Assembly: GCA_040386235.1 (NCBI GenBank)
Contig: JAZKGA010000001.1
Span: forward strand, 248,001 to 312,000
Direction of reading: 5' to 3'
DNA length: 64,000 bases
Origin: JAZKGA01 sp040386235
Lineage (GTDB): Bacteria; Pseudomonadota; Alphaproteobacteria; Micavibrionales; Micavibrionaceae
Every line of letters begins with the position of its first letter. Position 1 is the stretch's first letter. A program made the position numbers and the translations under genes. The notes beneath the pieces are model-generated. The model did no database searches. It was not told the origin of the DNA and saw only the letters and a program-made list of their open reading frames with translations. Positions 32,711 through 42,298 of this stretch are shown piece after piece.

Positions 32711-34915
32711 TTAATTTCCCTTATCAAAGAATGCCATGTCTGATGGATAGCTGGCGACGAAGCGGCGGAATTCCGCCTCTGGCAACGGTTTCGCATAGCG
32801 GAATCCCTGTACTTCGTCACAGCCTTCCTCGCGCAGGAACATCTCATGCTCCTTCGTTTCAACGCCTTCGGCGATCACTTTCAATTTCAAGGCCTGGCAC
32901 AGTTTGATGATCGTGCGGACAATCGCCGCATCAGCACTGTTGGTCAGGGCGTTGCGGATAAATGATTGATCAATTTTCAACCGATCAACCGGGAATTGCC
33001 GCAGATAGGACAGGGAGGAATAGCCCGTCCCAAAATCGTCAATCGCCAGCTCAACCCCGATATCGCGCAAGCGATTAAGGGCTTCAATTGCGAATTGCAT
33101 ATCGTCCATAAAGACGCTTTCGGTGATTTCCAACTCAATCCAATGCGGATCAATCGCGGTTTCAGTCAGCAAATTGCGCGTCAGGGCCACCAGGTCGGAT
33201 TTGTAGAATTGCTGGCCCGACACGTTGATGGCCATGCGTATTTCCAGGCCTGCGGCATGCCACATCTTGGCCGTCTCAAACGCGCGGCGCATCACCCATT
33301 CACCAATGGGCACAATCAAGCCCGATTGTTCGGCGATCGGGATAAAGGCGGCGGGCGAAATAAAGCGTGGCGTGTCGGGCGATGCCGGGTCCGGCTGGAA
33401 CCAGCGGATTAACGCCTCGGCCCCAATCAGGCGACCACTGGTCAGGTCGAATTGCGGTTGATAGAACAGGGTCAGCTGGTCTTTTTCCAGCGCTACACGC
33501 AAATCGCGCAGCATCTGGAACCGCGCCTGCACGGCCGCATCAAATTCGGGCAGATATTCGCGCAGACAATCGCGCCCCTCTTCCTTCGATCGGTTCAGGG
33601 CGATATCCGCGTTCCGCAAGACCTGCTCAACATTACTGGCATTATCAGGGAATGTCGCGACGCCAACGGATGCGCGCACCTGAAAGCTTTCCGACATCAC
33701 GTCATAGGGGGCCGATTTGATAATCTGCTGGACCCATTCGCCCAATGCCTGAGCAGATGTAATCGTGCCAAATAGCGGCATAGCGACGGCAAATTCATCC
33801 TCGCCACACCGGGCCACAACCGCGGCATGGGGCAATGATGCGCGCAGCCGCTTGCCCACGGCTTGTAAAATCGCATCGCCAACAGCGTGCCCCATCGAAT
33901 CGTTAAAATCCTTGAAATGATCCAAATCCGCAACAACGACGGCAAACCGTTCTTTCCGCCCTGTTTTCTCTTCCGCCAGGCGGGTCAGGCGGTCCAGTTC
34001 ACGCAGGAAAAGGGTGCGGTTCGGCAGGCCAGTCATCGCATCGAAATACGCCAGCTTGTGAATCTGCGTCTGCGCAGCATTCTTGATTTGCGTCAGGTTT
34101 TTGGTGTTTGTTTTGATCAGATCCTGAACCAGCATGATCGTCTGGCCAATCTCATCCCCCGCGGGGTAAGGGGATTTTTCCAGCACCACGCGTTCGGGAT
34201 TTTTCGCGGCGCGCAGCAAGTTGCGGCGCAGAAAAAGGTAAGGCGCGATATACCAGCTGTGTTGCACGATCACGACAATAACGGTCACAAACGTGGCGAA
34301 TATCAAGGCCAACATGGCGGCAGATGCCAGGAACGCCTTGTCCAGTGCCGCAACTTGCGTTGACAGGACGCGCACGACGACAAAATACGCGCCGCCCTGT
34401 GCCCCATCAGCCTGCACGACGAATTCGTAATGATGCTGGCCGGGACTTTTATAAATTGTGCCGACACTTGCGGCTGAAATTGCCTGGGTAATCACAGGCT
34501 CGCCCAGACGCTGGACCGGCTGGAACGTGGCGTCATAGACCACAATCCCGGCAATCGGCGTGTGGGACAGCAATGCCTGGCTGGCCTGCGGCGTGATGGG
34601 TTGCGCAGCCGTGCCCGGTGCCACCGCCATATTTACCAGGGCCTTCACATCACCCAGCAGGTTTTGCGCAATCTGTTCGTTTTGCGTATGCAGGTTCAAA
34701 TAGGTGGCAAGCGAAATCATGACCCATTGCGCGGTCAACAGGGACACAAAAACCAGGACAGCCATGCGCCAGCTGGCCCGTCCCCGGAACGGCAGCAACA
34801 GTCGGCGCAGCCACGCAGGCCCGCCAGGCTTACGCCGTTGAACCAAACGCCCGCCGCCCGCCAGATCAGTGGCAGGGTTACGCGGCGTCAGATCAATTAT
34901 GTCGGTATCGGTCAT
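32711..34915 (-). CDS. Membrane GGDEF-EAL protein (c-di-GMP turnover)
   Basis: 734 residues from ATG 34915. Two membrane helices (about 50-72 and 200-230) bracket a periplasmic sensor region; a HAMP-like linker follows. The GGDEF domain reads RCGEDEFAVAM, a conservative GGDEF variant, so cyclase activity is possible. The EAL domain looks intact: EALIRW, INVSGQQF, LEITES, IDDFGTGYSSL, LKIDQSFI and EGVE, consistent with c-di-GMP phosphodiesterase activity. The stop is 4 bases before cmk, an unusual neighbour. The signal sensed is unknown. Confidence 0.9.
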   Translation of the reverse strand: MTDTDIIDLTPRNPATDLAGGGRLVQRRKPGGPAWLRRLLLPFRGRASWRMAVLVFVSLLTAQWVMISLATYLNLHTQNEQIAQNLLGDVKALVNMAVAPGTAAQPITPQASQALLSHTPIAGIVVYDATFQPVQRLGEPVITQAISAASVGTIYKSPGQHHYEFVVQADGAQGGAYFVVVRVLSTQVAALDKAFLASAAMLALIFATFVTVIVVIVQHSWYIAPYLFLRRNLLRAAKNPERVVLEKSPYPAGDEIGQTIMLVQDLIKTNTKNLTQIKNAAQTQIHKLAYFDAMTGLPNRTLFLRELDRLTRLAEEKTGRKERFAVVVADLDHFKDFNDSMGHAVGDAILQAVGKRLRASLPHAAVVARCGEDEFAVAMPLFGTITSAQALGEWVQQIIKSAPYDVMSESFQVRASVGVATFPDNASNVEQVLRNADIALNRSKEEGRDCLREYLPEFDAAVQARFQMLRDLRVALEKDQLTLFYQPQFDLTSGRLIGAEALIRWFQPDPASPDTPRFISPAAFIPIAEQSGLIVPIGEWVMRRAFETAKMWHAAGLEIRMAINVSGQQFYKSDLVALTRNLLTETAIDPHWIELEITESVFMDDMQFAIEALNRLRDIGVELAIDDFGTGYSSLSYLRQFPVDRLKIDQSFIRNALTNSADAAIVRTIIKLCQALKLKVIAEGVETKEHEMFLREEGCDEVQGFRYAKPLPEAEFRRFVASYPSDMAFFDKGN

Positions 34916-35050
34916 CGGATGATGTAATCCTATGGCACAATAATGCGGATGGCCAGCATTCTCTTGCCTGCCCTTACTACTTTTTCGTGGAAAGTTAGGG
35001 CGATTCACGTATGGTGAGGAACGATAACCTTATTTTGATTTTTTCCGCCC

Positions 35051-36436
35051 ATGACGACCCCGCCCCTTACACTCTATAATTCCCTGACCCGGGCCAAAGA
35101 CGTTTTTACGCCGATTGATCCGGACCATGTGCGTCTTTACGCCTGTGGGCCAACCGTGTACGCGACGGCGCATATCGGGAATGCGCGGATGGCGGTGGTG
35201 TTTGACCTGCTGGTCCGCGTCCTGCGCCACATTTATCCGCATGTCACGTATGTCAGCAACATCACGGATGTCGATGACAAGATCATGGATGCGGCCGCCG
35301 AAACCGGCCGCGACATCTCGGACATTACCGCGTTTTATACTGAGGTTTACAATGCGGATATGGCGGCCCTGGGGAACGCCCAGCCCGATATTCAGCCCCG
35401 CGCCACGGCGCATATCCCCGAAATGATCGCAATGATCACGGCATTGATCGACCATGACCATGCTTATGCCGTGGACGGGCATGTCCTGTTCAACGTGCCG
35501 TCTTACCCCGATTACGGGCGCCTGTCCGGCCGCAACCGTGACGATCAGATTGCCGGCGCACGTGTCGAAGTTGCGCCATACAAGCGCGACCCTGCTGATT
35601 TCATTTTGTGGAAACCCTCATCCTCCGACCAGCCGGGCTGGGACAGTCCGTGGGGGCGAGGCCGTCCGGGCTGGCATATCGAATGTTCGGCCATGGCGGC
35701 CCGTCACCTGGGCCTGCCGTTCGACATTCATGGGGGTGGGGTAGATTTAAAGTTTCCGCACCATGAAAATGAGATTGCCCAGGCGTGCTGCGCCCATCAT
35801 ACGCCGCGCGATGCTGCTGACTTTGCCCGGGTCTGGGTGCATAACGGATTTTTGACAGTGGGCGGCGAGAAAATGTCGAAATCACTGAATAACTTCATCA
35901 CCGCGCACGCTCTGCTTGAGGGCGGCATGAAGGGGGAGGTTATTCGCCTGGCCCTTTTAGGGGCGCATTACCGCCAGCCCAGCGACTGGTCGGATGACAG
36001 TGTGCATCAGGCACAAAAGATGCTGGACAAGCTTTACACCGTATTGCAACGCGCGCCGGGCGATCACGCTGTGCCCACATCCGCTGACCCTGAATTGGTC
36101 GCGGCGTTATGCGATGATTTAAATACGCCGCAAGCCATCGCGGTTCTGCACCGCCTGATCGACGCCGCCCGCCAGGATGACGCGCACATGTCCGTCTTAA
36201 AAGCCAGCTGTGACCTGATGGGGCTGGGTCAACACGACCCGGCGACCTGGTTTGCCACACCCGAAATAGGCGATGCGCTTGTCGCGCAAATTGAACGCCT
36301 GATCGCCGCACGGGAAACAGCGCGAAAAGCGCGTGATTTTGCCCAGGCCGACACACTCCGCCAGGAATTAACCGCATTGGGCGTGACATTGGAAGACACG
36401 TCCGAGGGTCCAAAATGGCGACCAAACAACACTTAA
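35051..36436 (+). CDS. cysS: Cysteinyl-tRNA synthetase
   Basis: 461 residues. Class I signature HIGN at residues 41-44 and KMSKS near residue 274. Zinc ligands include Cys32 (YACGPTVY) and the WHIECS and HHENEIAQ motifs. The DALR anticodon-binding domain is in the last 120 residues. It charges tRNA-Cys. It is divergent from the GGDEF-EAL gene and followed 76 bases later by the DotA/TraY series. Confidence 0.97.
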   Translation: MTTPPLTLYNSLTRAKDVFTPIDPDHVRLYACGPTVYATAHIGNARMAVVFDLLVRVLRHIYPHVTYVSNITDVDDKIMDAAAETGRDISDITAFYTEVYNADMAALGNAQPDIQPRATAHIPEMIAMITALIDHDHAYAVDGHVLFNVPSYPDYGRLSGRNRDDQIAGARVEVAPYKRDPADFILWKPSSSDQPGWDSPWGRGRPGWHIECSAMAARHLGLPFDIHGGGVDLKFPHHENEIAQACCAHHTPRDAADFARVWVHNGFLTVGGEKMSKSLNNFITAHALLEGGMKGEVIRLALLGAHYRQPSDWSDDSVHQAQKMLDKLYTVLQRAPGDHAVPTSADPELVAALCDDLNTPQAIAVLHRLIDAARQDDAHMSVLKASCDLMGLGQHDPATWFATPEIGDALVAQIERLIAARETARKARDFAQADTLRQELTALGVTLEDTSEGPKWRPNNT

Positions 36437-36464
36437 GAAATTGATTAGCTTCAGGAAACCAAAG

Positions 36465-36480
36465 TTAACTAAAATTTTAG
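36465..36480 (+). promoter_or_regulatory. Palindromic AT-rich element upstream of DotA/TraY copy 1
   Basis: TTAACTAAAATTTTAG, containing a 12-base perfect palindrome (CTAAAATTTTAG), 33 bases before the start codon. A 15/16 match occurs upstream of copy 3 (42243-42258) but not copy 2. It may be a regulator site or part of a promoter. It is not a full CtrA site. Confidence 0.45.
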
Positions 36481-36512
36481 GTAAATACGCGTAAACTAGA
36501 GTTTGGGTAAGG

Positions 36513-39440
36513 ATGCGGGTGAAAAAACAGACGACCAAAGCTGCCGATACAAATGGGCGCCAAACGGCGCCCCATGCGCCGTTGCTGCCGCCTGTTGGTA
36601 AGGTGCTGCGCTATGCATTACTGCCCCAAATTCTGCCCCGTATTCGCAAGCTTGTTTTTACCCCCTTCCGCCTGATCCCCTACCTTGTCGCGCTGATGTT
36701 CTTAAGTGTGCGCCTGTTGCCCCGTAATCACCCCTACCTGCAACAGCACAATTTCGGACGTTACGGCTTTCGCCATGTCATTGCGGCAGCGGCCGGTCAG
36801 GTAAAATGCGACCGCCAGCACATCGATCAGGTCTTGATGTTCAGCATGATGCTGGCCGGATTTGTCATTGCCGCATTATATGGTTTCGGCTTGATTATCT
36901 TTGGCCTGATTACGCCCGTGGCCGCCGCGACATTTCCCGTGGACACCCCGTCGCCTGCGCGGGATATCGCCCTGAATATGCTGGATCGCGTATTCGGCGT
37001 ACCCGGGATATTCGGGTCCGCATCGTCCCAGGTCGCCCCGTTCCCCGATGCCTTTCACACAGCGTTTCAATCGCTGCTGTCCTTTTATTCCAGCGTCATG
37101 TTCTTTATGGCTCTGATCGCCATTTTTTATATCGTCGTTGCCACAGTTTATGAAACAGCTGCTTCGGGCAAACCATTCGGTCAGCGTTTCGATACCGTGT
37201 TTACGCCCCTGCGCCTGATTATCGCCCTCGGCATGCTGGTCCCCGTGGGTTACGGCATGAACACGGCCCAGTATATCACGCTGTATGCCGCCAAATGGGG
37301 ATCGGGTTTAGCCACAAATGGCTGGCTGTCCTTTAACTCTTTCCTGGCCAATCCCGGCATGGGCAGCAACACAACCGCCGTCCTGCCCGCCCGTAACTAT
37401 GTCGGCATTACCGGCGGTACTGATACCGTTCCTGCCACCACCTATCAAACCAATGGGTATGTGGCCGTCGCCCGCGTTCCGGATGTCAGCGAAACCGTCG
37501 CTTTTATGCATATGGCCCGCACCTGTATGATGGCGTATCAAGAAGTTTACGGCTTGAAGAACGCGCCTGACGCGGCGGAAAAATCACGGATTGCCCCCTA
37601 TCTTGTGGCTCCGCTTAAGAAAGGTCTGCTGATCGGTGATCCGAACAGTGGCGCGGGCAGTTTCCTGCCCTTCAGCCGCGCGCTGGACTACAGCAACAAA
37701 AAGAATGTCGTGATCCGTATCGGCCAGATGGATGCGAAGAAATGGCCCCTGCAAGCCGGAAATGTTTTCCCGTTTTGCGGTGAAATTGCGATTCCGATTC
37801 AGGGCTCGCACGTCGCCGATCTGACAAAGGTGTCTGAGGCCTATTACACCCTGATTAACCAGATGATGGGATCGGGCAGTGTGGCCGGGGACGGTCCGCG
37901 CGCCTTTGCCACCGCCGTTATTGAACGCACCATTGCCAATGCCAACCAAGGCACGCCATACGGTGACGGCACGATATCCCGGTGCAGCACCGCCGATGGT
38001 AATGGCAATTACCAGCAGGGCGGAACGACATTCCCCTTATTGGGCAAATGCACCGATCAGGGGATGAACACGTCTTATGCCAGCTATGCGGTTTCCGAAC
38101 GCCAGCGTTATGCCGATGACACGATCCTGCGATTCCTGACCCACGACCTGGAAAAATCCATCCGTTTCGACCTGACCCCGGAAATGAAGGCCCTGGGCTG
38201 GGCCGGTGCCGGCATCTGGTACAACAAAATCGCCGAAGTGAATGGCCTGGCCGTCACCGCCGTACAGTCCCAGCCGCAAATCGTTCGCTATCCTGAATTG
38301 CTGGAAAAACAATTCCGCGACGCGCGCGAAACCGGTGGCGTGGAAACCGCCTTCCGTGACGTTTTCGCCCGGGGTCGCGCCGGCAGCACCCCGTTCAACG
38401 AGACGGAAAAGAATACCGCGCTGCTGAACGCCATGGGACAATCCTTTGAGTATTGGAGTACAGCCAGTCAGCAGCGTGACCAGACAGGCGTCAGCGGCAA
38501 TGCCCTGGAACGCATGATCGCTGGTGTTTTTGGTGCGGAAAGCATCATGCACATGCGCGCCAATTCATCCGTGCATCCATCCGCCCAGCTGTCGATGCTG
38601 GGTCGTGGCCTGATTGAAAAAGCCATGGTGAATATTGCCATTGGCGGCGTGATGTCCGGCCTGGGCGGGGCAATGGGAAGCATGAGCGATCAGGGCATTC
38701 GCGATGCCGGTGAAGGGATCGGCATCGTATCCGGCATGATGTTCAGCATTGCGGGCGTGGGCCTGTCGGTCGGATTTATCATGTATTACCTGATCCCGTT
38801 TTTCCCGTTTATCTATTTCTTCTTTGCCGTCGGCAACTGGGTCAAATCAGTGTTTGAAGCGTTGGTCGGCGTGCCGTTATGGGCCTTGGCCCACCTGCAT
38901 GTGGACGGCAAGGGCATGATACCAGAGGCGGCCCAGACAGGCTATTTACTGATCCTTGAGATCTTTTTGCGGCCGATCATGGTCATCTTCGGATTGATGG
39001 CGGCGATCACGATCTTCGCGGCCTCCGCCAATGCCTTGGACGTTGTGTGGGATGTGGTGAACAGTAATTTAAGCGGTCATGACCCGGCGGATATTCAGGC
39101 CGGCCTGAACCTGGATTCATTCCGCGGGGCTGTTGACCGGTTCTTCTATATGGTTATGTATGCTGTTATCCTGTACATGATGGCCTTAAGTTGTTTCAAA
39201 TTAATCGACGACATTCCAAACAATCTGATCCGCTTTATCGGGTCGGGTGCCAACAGCTTTGCCGATAAGATGGAACAGCCCGCGCCACAGATGCTGCCGC
39301 TGCTCAGCCTGGCCGTCAACCAGGGCTTTAGAAACACGGTCGATGACCTGAAAACAGCAACCCACACAGGTGGCAGCATGATCGGCGATTTGTTCGACGA
39401 TCCCCCGCCACCTGACCCAGATAAAAAACAAGATCAGTAA
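36513..39440 (+). CDS. DotA/TraY family membrane protein, copy 1
   Basis: 975 residues. Four hydrophobic segments lie in the first 250 residues (VALMFLSVRLLP; SMMLAGFVIAALYGFGLI; FFMALIAIFYIVV; LIIALGMLVPVG). A long presumed periplasmic region (about 260-690) follows, with Cys near 338 and 422 (FCGEIAI). A C-terminal multi-pass block contains the family core FIMYYLIPFFPFIYFFF...VGVPLWALAHLHVDG, then LEIFLRPIMVIFG. DotA and TraY are essential inner-membrane components of type IVB secretion and IncI conjugation machines. The start may be GTG 36519, which has a better-spaced AAGG. No other dot/icm gene is seen here. cysS is unrelated. Confidence 0.85.
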   Translation: MRVKKQTTKAADTNGRQTAPHAPLLPPVGKVLRYALLPQILPRIRKLVFTPFRLIPYLVALMFLSVRLLPRNHPYLQQHNFGRYGFRHVIAAAAGQVKCDRQHIDQVLMFSMMLAGFVIAALYGFGLIIFGLITPVAAATFPVDTPSPARDIALNMLDRVFGVPGIFGSASSQVAPFPDAFHTAFQSLLSFYSSVMFFMALIAIFYIVVATVYETAASGKPFGQRFDTVFTPLRLIIALGMLVPVGYGMNTAQYITLYAAKWGSGLATNGWLSFNSFLANPGMGSNTTAVLPARNYVGITGGTDTVPATTYQTNGYVAVARVPDVSETVAFMHMARTCMMAYQEVYGLKNAPDAAEKSRIAPYLVAPLKKGLLIGDPNSGAGSFLPFSRALDYSNKKNVVIRIGQMDAKKWPLQAGNVFPFCGEIAIPIQGSHVADLTKVSEAYYTLINQMMGSGSVAGDGPRAFATAVIERTIANANQGTPYGDGTISRCSTADGNGNYQQGGTTFPLLGKCTDQGMNTSYASYAVSERQRYADDTILRFLTHDLEKSIRFDLTPEMKALGWAGAGIWYNKIAEVNGLAVTAVQSQPQIVRYPELLEKQFRDARETGGVETAFRDVFARGRAGSTPFNETEKNTALLNAMGQSFEYWSTASQQRDQTGVSGNALERMIAGVFGAESIMHMRANSSVHPSAQLSMLGRGLIEKAMVNIAIGGVMSGLGGAMGSMSDQGIRDAGEGIGIVSGMMFSIAGVGLSVGFIMYYLIPFFPFIYFFFAVGNWVKSVFEALVGVPLWALAHLHVDGKGMIPEAAQTGYLLILEIFLRPIMVIFGLMAAITIFAASANALDVVWDVVNSNLSGHDPADIQAGLNLDSFRGAVDRFFYMVMYAVILYMMALSCFKLIDDIPNNLIRFIGSGANSFADKMEQPAPQMLPLLSLAVNQGFRNTVDDLKTATHTGGSMIGDLFDDPPPPDPDKKQDQ

Positions 39441-39442
39441 GA

Positions 39443-42211
39443 ATGGCCACACACGCAAACACACCTGCCATGATTGCCAAAGCGGCCAAGTACGCTTTGC
39501 TGCCCGGCATTGTGCCGCGCCTGCGCGATCTTGGATTAAGTTTCGGGTATTTCGCGTATCTGATCGCACTGGTCTTTGTTGCGGTCCGCCTGCTGCCCGC
39601 CACGCATCCATTCTTTACCAACAGCCGCGCGATGCGGGACTTGCGTATTGGCGCAGTCTTTGTCGAAGCAGCCCGCCATTTAAATTTTTCCTGGCGGCAC
39701 AGCGATCAGGTGATTATGTACGCCGTGCTGGTGCTTGGGTTCGGCCTGATCCTGCTGCAAATGATTGCGGGCGCGTTGGCCTTGGCTGTACCGATTGCCA
39801 GCGCTGCCACTATTAATCTGAACTTCACCGGCCTGTTCGACACCAATCCGCCCACGCGCGATATCGCGTTTATGATGCTGGATAAAACATTCGGCGTGCC
39901 GGGGGTGTTCGGATCGCAATTCGATCCGCAGACCTGGGCCCGCGTCCCGGCATTCAACAAAGCGATGTTCAGCCTGTTCGCGTTTTACAACAACGCGATG
40001 ATGATCATTGCCTTGTTTATCGTCTTTTACTTTGTTGTTGTTGTGGTCCTTGAATCGGCCCAAACCGGCACACCGTTCGGCCAGCGTTTCCAATCCATTT
40101 ACGTGCCCATTCGTTTGGTTGTTGCCGTCGCCTTGCTTCTGCCTGTGCATTACGGGTTAAGCGCCGGCCAGCATTTAACACTGCATATCGCCAAATGGGG
40201 GTCGGGCCTGGCCACCAATGGCTGGAAACAGTTTAACTTCACCATGCAGAATAACCTGATGGTCAGTGGCGGGAATGCCGTGGCGAAACCAAAGCCCGCC
40301 GATTTGACCAGCCTGGTTGAATTTATGCATCTGGCCCAGTCCTGTCGCGCCGCCTATGCGATCAATCCGATTAACGGCGTCACGAACGTCGATGCCTATG
40401 TCATTCGTGGCACCCGCGTCGGCGCCAACGGCACGACCGTGAATTCTGCCGCCCAGCGCCTTAGCGGCATGACGCTGGATTCCGCCATTGCCTTTACCGG
40501 CGGGCGAGCAGTCCAGATCGTGTTCGGCACCCAAGGCCAGGGGGATACCACAATGCATCTGGCGGGGATTTACCCGGCCTGCGGCGAATTGACACTCAGT
40601 TTAGAAGGCGGCGATACGCCGGCGGCGAAACAGGTGCACGCGATGTATTTCGACCGCGTGCAAACCTTGTGGCAGGATGCAGGCCTGCGCAGTTTTGGCG
40701 AGCGTGTGGCGAACGGATTCCTGGAAACCAAAGCCACATGCGATGTCAGTTATAACGGGTCCATTCCATGGGGCGCGGAATGCGCGACACGGAAAACCCC
40801 AGGCGCGACCTATTACCGCCAGTTTATTGATGAACAGCAATCGCAGGTCAATGCCGCGATTGAAGATGCCATCTCTAAACTACGCGCCAGCGACCTGACC
40901 ACCCTGACGGTGCGGCAAGAAGTCGTGGATCGCGGCTGGGCCGGTGCGGCAATGGTGTATAACGAGCTGGCCTTCCTGAACGGGGCCGTGACGACCGCCA
41001 TTTTTGCAACCCCGCAGCCCTCACGCGTGCCTGTAATCATGCGCGAAGCTTATGAAATGAACGCAACACGCAACGCCTTTATCGGTGGCGCGGATCTGTT
41101 CAATCCCGGCAATGGTGCTGGATGGTCGAATGTGCAGAAACTGCCCTTCGCCAAAATGTATTATCAGATCAAAGACGATTTTCGTCAGGATTCGGTCGCC
41201 AACGTGCTGATTAACGGGTCGGGGACTGACGCGTTTTCTCGGGTCCTCAACATGATTTTCGGCAGCTGGGGCCTGTTCGAATTGTACGAAAACCGGGATG
41301 TTCACCCGCTGGCCCAGATGTCGGCACTGGGGAAAGCACTGGTCGAAAGCTCCATCCGTAATTTGGGAATTGGTTTAAGTATTGCAGGGGTCGGCACAGG
41401 CCTGGCCAACGCCCTGAATGATAAGGGTGCCATCAGCCCCGAAGCGATCGCCAGCGGGATGCGCGGTATTTCAGGCGTGTTCTTTACCCTGTTTTCAATC
41501 ACGCTGACCGCCGGCTTTATCATGTATTACATCGTGCCGTTTATGCCCTTCATGTATTTCCTGTTTTCGATGGTGCGGTGGGTCCTTGGGATTTTCCAGG
41601 CGTTGGTCGCGGTGCCGCTATGGGCCCTGGCCCATTTGCGTATTGACGCCGACGGTATTCCGGGTAAGGCCGCGGCGAACGGATACTACCTGTTGCTGGA
41701 TATTTTCATCCGTCCGATTTTGACGTTATTCGGCCTGCTGCTGGCCATCTCGCTGTTTTCCGCCCTGGCGATCATGCTGCACGACGTGTTTGCCCTGGCG
41801 ATTTCCAACTTGACCGGGTTTTCAGGATCATCCGCCGCCGCATCGACGCAGCCGGGTATGCCCAGCCTGGTCAATATGGACAATTTCCGCGGCTATGTGG
41901 ATCAGCTGTTCTTCACAATCACCTATGCGATTTTGATGTATATTTTGGCGTCTTCGACCTTCAAGGTCATCGATGCCATCCCGAACAGCACGCTGCGGTT
42001 TATCGGATCGGGTGTCAGTTCGTTCAGCGATACCAACCAGGATCCGGCGCAGACACTGGTGCAATACGGTGCGATTTCCGGATCAATGCTGTCACGCGAT
42101 TTGGCAGGCGACCTGCAGACCGCGGCCATCGGCATGGGCGGCCTGTTCGACGGGCGGCCATCAGAAGACGAAGCGGCAGCAGCAGAAGCGGCCAAAGGGA
42201 ATAACCAGTAA
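39443..42211 (+). CDS. DotA/TraY family membrane protein, copy 2
   Basis: 922 residues, starting 2 bases after copy 1 stops, so translation is probably coupled. Same plan: four N-terminal helices, a central soluble region with Cys near residues 300 and 379 (ACGELTL), the RGWAGAAMVYNELAFLNG element shared by all three copies, and the C-terminal core FIMYYIVPFMPFMYFLF...VAVPLWALAHLRIDADG. The signature GTPFGQRF and AKWGSGLATNGW repeats are at about 210-260. The tail is acidic and Ala-rich. Clearly paralogous to copies 1 and 3, diverged throughout. Role inferred as above. Confidence 0.85.
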   Translation: MATHANTPAMIAKAAKYALLPGIVPRLRDLGLSFGYFAYLIALVFVAVRLLPATHPFFTNSRAMRDLRIGAVFVEAARHLNFSWRHSDQVIMYAVLVLGFGLILLQMIAGALALAVPIASAATINLNFTGLFDTNPPTRDIAFMMLDKTFGVPGVFGSQFDPQTWARVPAFNKAMFSLFAFYNNAMMIIALFIVFYFVVVVVLESAQTGTPFGQRFQSIYVPIRLVVAVALLLPVHYGLSAGQHLTLHIAKWGSGLATNGWKQFNFTMQNNLMVSGGNAVAKPKPADLTSLVEFMHLAQSCRAAYAINPINGVTNVDAYVIRGTRVGANGTTVNSAAQRLSGMTLDSAIAFTGGRAVQIVFGTQGQGDTTMHLAGIYPACGELTLSLEGGDTPAAKQVHAMYFDRVQTLWQDAGLRSFGERVANGFLETKATCDVSYNGSIPWGAECATRKTPGATYYRQFIDEQQSQVNAAIEDAISKLRASDLTTLTVRQEVVDRGWAGAAMVYNELAFLNGAVTTAIFATPQPSRVPVIMREAYEMNATRNAFIGGADLFNPGNGAGWSNVQKLPFAKMYYQIKDDFRQDSVANVLINGSGTDAFSRVLNMIFGSWGLFELYENRDVHPLAQMSALGKALVESSIRNLGIGLSIAGVGTGLANALNDKGAISPEAIASGMRGISGVFFTLFSITLTAGFIMYYIVPFMPFMYFLFSMVRWVLGIFQALVAVPLWALAHLRIDADGIPGKAAANGYYLLLDIFIRPILTLFGLLLAISLFSALAIMLHDVFALAISNLTGFSGSSAAASTQPGMPSLVNMDNFRGYVDQLFFTITYAILMYILASSTFKVIDAIPNSTLRFIGSGVSSFSDTNQDPAQTLVQYGAISGSMLSRDLAGDLQTAAIGMGGLFDGRPSEDEAAAAEAAKGNNQ

Positions 42212-42242
42212 AATATCCAGCGATGACAATAGGACACAGAAT

Positions 42243-42258
42243 TTAATTAAAATTTTAG
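42243..42258 (+). promoter_or_regulatory. Palindromic AT-rich element upstream of DotA/TraY copy 3
   Basis: TTAATTAAAATTTTAG, 15/16 identical to the element before copy 1. Located 40 bases before the GTG start, within an 87-base AT-rich gap. Shared placement suggests coordinated control of copies 1-2 and copy 3. Confidence 0.45.
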
Positions 42259-42298
42259 ACATTTTTGTTAAGCTGGGATGAAGGAATAAGAGGGCATA

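Noticed and set aside
36465..36480. CtrA binding site upstream of DotA/TraY copy 1
   Set aside because: The pattern is TTAA-N7-TTTA rather than TTAA-N7-TTAA; the palindrome is a better description.
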